The notes beneath the pieces are model-generated. The model worked only from the letters and a program-made list of their open reading frames with translations, had not been told where the DNA came from and made no database searches. Positions 17,067 to 21,500 of a DNA stretch of 21,500 bases are shown in pieces (positions within the stretch are counted from its first letter, which is position 1; each line of letters opens with the position of its first letter). The stretch comes from Paratrimastix pyriformis (lineage: Eukaryota > Preaxostyla > Paratrimastigidae): NCBI GenBank assembly GCA_027972325.1, contig JAPMOS010000393.1:1-21500 (forward strand), written 5' to 3'. The position numbers and the translations under genes are program-made.

Positions 17067-18640
17067 AGATGAGTGGGATCCTGCGGGAGACGGCGGGAAG
17101 GTGTTTGGGTTCCGGGACGTGGCCAACACAGACAGGGATTATGAGCCCCATCGCATGAAGAAGCTGAGACGGATGGCGATGGCGGAGCGGGACCCGAGCC
17201 TGAGGAGGGAAATGCAGAAGCAGTTGGCCAAAATGAGAGGCGTGCACTACAGGAAGAGGGATCGGGCGTTGGAAGGGAAGCGCAAGCGCATATATAAGGG
17301 CATCATGACAGACGGGGTGGCGCCGGTCACGTCGTATGCAACTAAGAATGTGGAGGGAAAGGTGGACAAAGTGGTCACAGATCCGGAGTCGGTGAAGAAT
17401 GGATGGAGGAACTTCATGGCGGACCTGGCAAGGAGGGTGTTGCCGGTGGGCCCGAGGGTGGGGCGGGTGCCAGAAGGAAGGCCGCAGGAAGAAGGGAGGG
17501 TGATCATGGCCCCCCTCACAACGCATGATGTTGAGACAATCCTGGGGGCGCTCCCCGATGGTAAGGCGGCGGGCCCGGATGGAGTGACGGCAGAGATGAT
17601 CCATGCCTGTGGGGAAGAGATCAAAGAGTGGTTGGGGAGGAGATACAATGAGATGTTGGAGCGGAGTGAAGTGCCGCAGGAGCTCAAGGTCAGTTCGGTG
17701 TTCATGGCCACGAAGTCGCAGACAGAACACCCTGGTGACCCTGCAGGCAGAAGGCCAATCACTTTGATACAGGTCTTTTTGAAGGGATTGCAGGTGGTGA
17801 TGGCGTCGCGGTTCCAAGAATGGTGCGTGCAAAGGAATGTGTTTGGGGAGGAGCAGTTTGGGTTTCTGAGAGGGAGAAGGATTGAGACCCCAATTGCAGA
17901 AATTATGGGAGTGCTCACTGACTCGAAAATTATGGGAGGCAGGGAATTCCACATGTGCTCGTTAGATATCAAAAGGCCTATGATACAGTGGACATGGACG
18001 CACTGAGGAGGGTTGAGACGGATGGGGGTTGAGGAGGCATTCATCAGGTATGTGGAGAGTCTGTACGAGGGGAGGAAGGCCAAAGTCATTACGGGTTTCG
18101 GGCTGACGGAGAGCTATGAGATAGAGAGGCATTAGTCAGGGGACCCTTTCATGTCTGCTATTTATCTCATTCATGGAGGAAGTGCTGGCAGAGGTGCGAA
18201 AGCAGGAAGGTGGGTATATCCTGGATAGTGGAAGGAAGGTGAAAGTCCTTGCCTTTGCTGACGATGTGATGCTGGTCACTCGAACCAAGGAGCAGATGGT
18301 ACGGTTGGTCAACACAGTGAGACGGAAGGTGGAGGAGGCGGGTATGCAGCTGTCGTGGACCAAGTGTGACTACCTGTGTGGGGGGTGAGAGCAAGACGGA
18401 CCTGGACCTGGGTGAGGGTCGAGTCATCAAGGTCCAGCAGAAGGGTGGGGCCATCCGGTACCTGGGAATTTGGATAGACGAGGAGATGAACATGAAGATC
18501 AACACGGAGAAGGTCATCCAGAAAATGTGTGGGAGGTTGCACAGGCTGATGGACAAGAAGGTCCCACCGAGGTTGATGGTGCAGATGATCAACGAGTGCG
18601 TGTCGACGTGCCTACAATATACGGCGAGGCAGTGCCCATG
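17067..18640 (+). pseudogene. LINE copy B: reverse transcriptase
   Basis: After ATG 17070 (MSGILRETAG, shifted by one base before VFGFRDVANTD) comes a basic region and then the RT blocks: GKAAGPDGVTAEM (17557 on), RRPITLIQVFLKGLQ, EQFGFLRGRR, LDIK-AYDTVDM (one base missing at 17970-17980, so the frame reads IKRPMIQ), LAFADDVMLVTRT (catalytic FADD, about 18250) and GAIRYLGIWIDEEMN (about 18450). Further frame changes lie near 18130-18180 and at 18386. The enzyme copies element RNA into DNA at the nicked target. This copy is dead, but all catalytic motifs can be read. Confidence 0.93.
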
Positions 18641-19707
18641 CCGCAGAAGGACCTTGAGATTCTTCAACATGCGCGAGTATTTCAGGAGATTGGTGGGTGC
18701 TTGGGAAATGCGACCCGGCGGAGGTGCTCTTCTTCCCGGAGGATGAGGGTGGGATGGGTCTCAAGGACCCGGTGGATGTGCACGACATGATGGTGCTCAC
18801 GCAACTGCTGGGCAGGGTGGCAGACCAACAAGGGTGCGGCGTGATGCTCCGTGAAGAGATAGCCCTGCTGCAAAAGTTGTGGACGACGAGTGAGCCGCTG
18901 CTGGACAACCCGGGAAGTGGGTCAGACTGCACGCGAAGGAGAAGATGCCGGGGGTGGTGTCGGGGATGTTGAGGATCTTGCACAAGAAGGGGTTGGCCAT
19001 CGTGAGGGATGGGGAAGTATTGAAAAGGAAGCGGAATGGGGAATGCCGACAACACTGGAGGAGCTGGCAGAGCCATGCAAAATCACCAAGCGGCATAGGC
19101 AGACACTCATGAAGAGGGGCATCAGGAGTGTGGCTGACCTGATTGTGGGCGGTAGGTTTCAGTGGAAGGGCACGATGCCGCAGTACGTGGAGGCCATCAA
19201 GGAGCGGGTGTGTGTGGGGAACAAAGTGGAGACGGAATGTTGTTGGCGAGGAGGATCCGAGAGGAAGAAGTGGCAGAAAGAGATCGAAAGAGGCAAGGAC
19301 GGAACAGGAAAAGGAGGAGAGCCGAGAGGGCGGGACGGGATACGGGCAAGAGAGAGGAGGATGGTGGGAAGGATCACGGGATCCCAGACCCGGAGAGGAA
19401 GATGACAAGCCAAGCTGATGGTAAGGAGGAAAGCTGGTGGTCGGCGAAGAACAGGAAACGCCGAAGCGGGGAGCCGGTGGGAGGCCGCCAAGAAAGGGAA
19501 GCCGACGAGCAAGGGATGGCGAAACGGAGAGGATGCATGTTGAAGCCAGCGACAAGAAGAGGGGGCGGAGAGGCACCTGGACCAGAACGGGGAAAGCAAG
19601 AAGAGCCGGATGAGAGCGGGCAAGTGGGACGAGGCAATGTGGAGGCGATGGGAGGCACTGCGGCGGAGTGTGAGGAGGTGGAGGTGGGTGGAGGAGCCCG
19701 AGCTGAA
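18640..19707 (+). pseudogene. LINE copy B: post-RT region and charged linker
   Basis: It matches copy A in MGLKDPVDVHDMMVLTQLL, CGVMLREEIALLQKLWTT, MPTTLEELAEPCKITKRHRQ and RRIREEE (about 19250-19275). Beyond the point where copy A ends there is a strongly charged, low-complexity Arg/Glu/Lys/Gly-rich linker to about 19700, which joins RT to RNase H. Several frameshifts are present. Confidence 0.8.
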
Positions 19708-20135
19708 GTGGCGGACTTTTACACAGATGGTAGCGACCAAGAAGAAGAAGGACCGGCGAGCTGCATTGGCGGTGGTGGAGCGGCTGTCCAATGGGGCACT
19801 GGCTGTGCGGGTCGGGAGAAGGTGCACGGGAAAAGGGCAAACAAACAATGAGGCAGAGCTGGAAGCCATCCTGGAAGCCATCAGAGTGGGACAGGATGCA
19901 AACGTGGAGGTGCGCACGGACAGTAAGGTGGCAAAGGGATGGGTGGAGAGGCTGATGAAGGACGACTGGACACCGACGGACTTGATCGAGCTCGAAGGTC
20001 GAGGGCCTCCAAGGGGGACAGCGAATTCTGAAGGAGCACAGGGGTGTCCGGCTGGTGTGGGTGAAGGGGCACCAGGAGACAGGGGCATCGCTGGATGCGG
20101 AGGGGAACAGATTGGCAGACAAGATTGCCGGGCAA
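19708..20135 (+). pseudogene. LINE copy B: RNase H domain
   Basis: The catalytic set can be read in order: VADFYTDGS (first Asp, codon 19726), TNNEAELEAIL (Glu), VEVRTDSKVAKGW (Asp), LVWVKGHQE (His, about 20070) and GNRLADKIA (Asp, about 20115). This is the cellular-type RNase H found in some APE-bearing LINE clades; it removes RNA from the RNA/DNA hybrid. Frame changes occur near 19800 and 20010. Copy A lacks this domain because its 3' part is missing. Confidence 0.9.
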
Positions 20136-20339
20136 AGCATCAAACAGGACATAGGCAAGGTGCAACAGGAACGGACCTGGGTTTTCGGTTGGTTCACCAA
20201 TGCGACGGGGAGGAGGTGGAGGGAGACTTCGCACAAGCCTCCAGTCCTTCAGCCGCCGCGGACGCATCTCCAGGGCGGCCCGGAAACGCAAGAACGCACT
20301 GGTGGTCATCAATGCTCAGACGGGAAATGGCGGAATAAA

Positions 20340-21500
20340 TACGCAGACCATGCGATGCGAAATGTCGGCAGACTGGCCATGATGGCAATCTTGCAGCGGT
20401 ACATCACGGCCAACATCAGATTCTACATCAATGGTGGGATGGGAAATGTTGGTGGGCGAGACTATACGAACCATTTGGTTTTTGAATGCCCGGCTATGAT
20501 GGGCAGTGTCGCTGAAAGGTGGAGGTGCCAATGCGATCAAACTGATCGCGTGGCTGGACAAGGGGAAGGAGCAGAAGATGCAGAACAATTGCTCCAAGAA
20601 AATGGGTGGAGCCTATGGGTCAAAGTGTGCAGGTGAGAGGTAAGCAAATAGCGATGGACAGACTCTGGGAGCTCATCGAGCGATCGGGGCGTTGGTACCG
20701 CGCCCGAACCTGGGACAGCTTGGGAAATGTTCACCACAGAAGTGGCGAACCTCTGCGATCGATATGTGGATGGATGAGTACGGAGATGGCAGAAGGGCAG
20801 ACCCACAAGAGCACCCTGCGAAACCAGTGGACGACCCCACGTGGTGTCCTCTGCTCAGACAAGCAGGCAGTTTGACAACGATGGCATTCTCGCATCCTGG
20901 GAATGCCGATTTGAGCTTCCTGAATTCAGAACGCCCAGCAAGGATGACTGGTTTTTGGGTGGAAGACTGGATGGCTACGGGTTGTTTAAGGAGAATCGCG
21001 ACCTCATCTCTTGCCAACCCTGAATACAACCCACAGGAGGAGATGGACCGGTTATTTACGGTAATTGGTGATTGGGCGGAGAGCCCATTGGTAGAGCTGG
21101 GAAGAGAGCCTCCGATGTATCGCGATAGTCCCGTACGGAGTGGGAACAAACCGGACGCGGCCGGTGCAGGGAATGAAGGCGGCATGGAGTCGGTTTGGCG
21201 CTGAGGGGGGACATGCAACTGAAGGAGCTGTTTATCATTGAGGAAGGGGGCTTCAGCTTCTGGCTGCCGAGCTTCTGGCGGACGGGGAGAAAGGTGGGAA
21301 GGCCCCGTTTGACGGGCATTCTGCTCTTCGAGAACCAGGGCCCGAGAGAGATTCCCGATGGACCCAGCCCCTTGTGGGCATTGGAGAACATGTTGCGAAA
21401 GGAGGCGGGAGCGCAAGAGTGGAGGCTGACTATGAGGCGTCCGAAGGAGGGCGAAGTGCTCTATAACTGGAGGGGATTTCAGAAGGTGTGGTGAAGAAAG
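20340..21500 (+). pseudogene. LINE copy B: zinc motif and C-terminal region
   Basis: It begins YADHAMRNVGRLAMMAILQRY and includes a decayed zinc motif (NHLVFECP kept, the CWC part lost to a shift), RTWDSLG, STLRNQWTTP, MAFSHPGNADLSF, FRTPSKDDWFLGG, DGYGLFKENRD and, near the window end, KELFIIEEGGFSFWLPSF and VLYNWRGF. It aligns with insertion C from 14475 to about 15615. Several frameshifts are present. The function of the region after the zinc motif is unknown. Confidence 0.82.

Larger units (their letters stand above)
16028..17072 (+). pseudogene. LINE copy B: remainder of APE endonuclease
   Basis: The endonuclease resumes with DLLRVGGVNIALLQETKG. That frame ends GRGDDWV-stop at 16182, while the rest reads from ATG 16166 (MIGYRRTLQIAVRKV), as in copy A. 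Then come LRLINLYYPTGEG, RGVVVYTDANSWAKE and YDTAK, the 155-bp insertion E, and MVGKQNEITFVRNKKGG, EARLDLCLATQG, VTDHHMVVTDL. Insertion E plus its duplication adds 166 bp, and without it the two sides are in one frame. The frame ends KGRTHRSSR-TGA at 17072, its TGA overlapping the next ATG as ATGA. Confidence 0.88.
13097..21500 (+). mobile_element. LINE copy B (USP-APE-RT-RNase H-C-terminal region), runs off the window
   Basis: Plus-strand non-LTR retrotransposon of the same family as copy A. Order: USP-like domain (13250-13990), basic linker, APE endonuclease (14409-16870, interrupted twice), RT (17540-18640), post-RT region, charged linker, RNase H (19708-20135) and a long C-terminal region that reaches the window end. 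The 3' UTR lies outside. Compared with insertion C, roughly 400 bp of element remain beyond 21500. Many frameshifts from about 17090 onward make it a pseudogene, though 13085-14474 is still open. It carries the later insertions C and E. The left end is taken as the base after the (CA)n tail of D. Confidence 0.9.

Noticed and set aside
18797-20236. 479-codon minus-strand open frame
   Set aside because: It lies antisense to the LINE post-RT and RNase H regions. The element's purine-rich coding strand contains few stop complements, so long antisense frames arise by chance; the translation is Ser/Pro/Leu-rich with no domain.
1-21500. CRISPR array, rRNA or tRNA genes
   Set aside because: No regularly spaced direct repeats with unique spacers, no rRNA core motifs and no T-loop-like GGTTCRANNCC in a cloverleaf context were seen. 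The repeats at 8795-9019 and 12364-12489 are coding tandem repeats.

Overview
The window looks like a stretch of nuclear DNA from a GC-rich eukaryote. Evidence for this is splice-like signals, microsatellites, homopolymer runs and long decayed LINE (non-LTR) retrotransposons. No bacterial operon signs, tRNA, rRNA or CRISPR array were seen. I cannot place the organism more closely than a protist, alga or fungus.

Layout. Positions 1-3970 hold no recognisable gene. They contain low-complexity GC-rich DNA, a 12-bp minisatellite, a run of 23 C and a few exon-like fragments. Positions 3982-8501 (minus strand) hold LINE copy A: a ubiquitin-specific-protease-like (USP) domain, an APE-type endonuclease, a reverse transcriptase and part of the post-RT region. 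Copy A ends abruptly before the RNase H and C-terminal regions. Positions 8456-11585 (minus) hold a long ORF with EENP..GDNL repeats and, further upstream, a probable host gene with a candidate 31-nt intron. A second possible gene with NPF motifs and Pro/Ala repeats runs the other way at 11779-12831. Positions 12984-13096 hold a short LINE-like 3' tail. From about 13097 to the window end (plus) lies LINE copy B: USP, APE, RT, RNase H and a long C-terminal region, running off the window.

Copy B carries two later insertions of its own family, both inside its endonuclease gene. One is 1.54 kb (C, 14475-16016) and one is 155 bp (E, 16472-16626). Each is 5'-truncated, ends in a (CA)n tail and is flanked by an 11-bp target-site duplication. 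The 3' ends of C, E and the tail at 12984-13096 share small hairpins, including a UUCG-capped stem that changes by paired substitutions.

The most unusual point is the LINE family itself. It has a USP-like domain with Cys box, His/Asp box and two CxxC zinc-ribbon pairs fused upstream of the endonuclease in two diverged copies. It also has about 410 residues of unrecognised C-terminal sequence after the zinc motif, and a shared frame switch between endonuclease and RT. Both long copies contain several frameshifts and look inactive.
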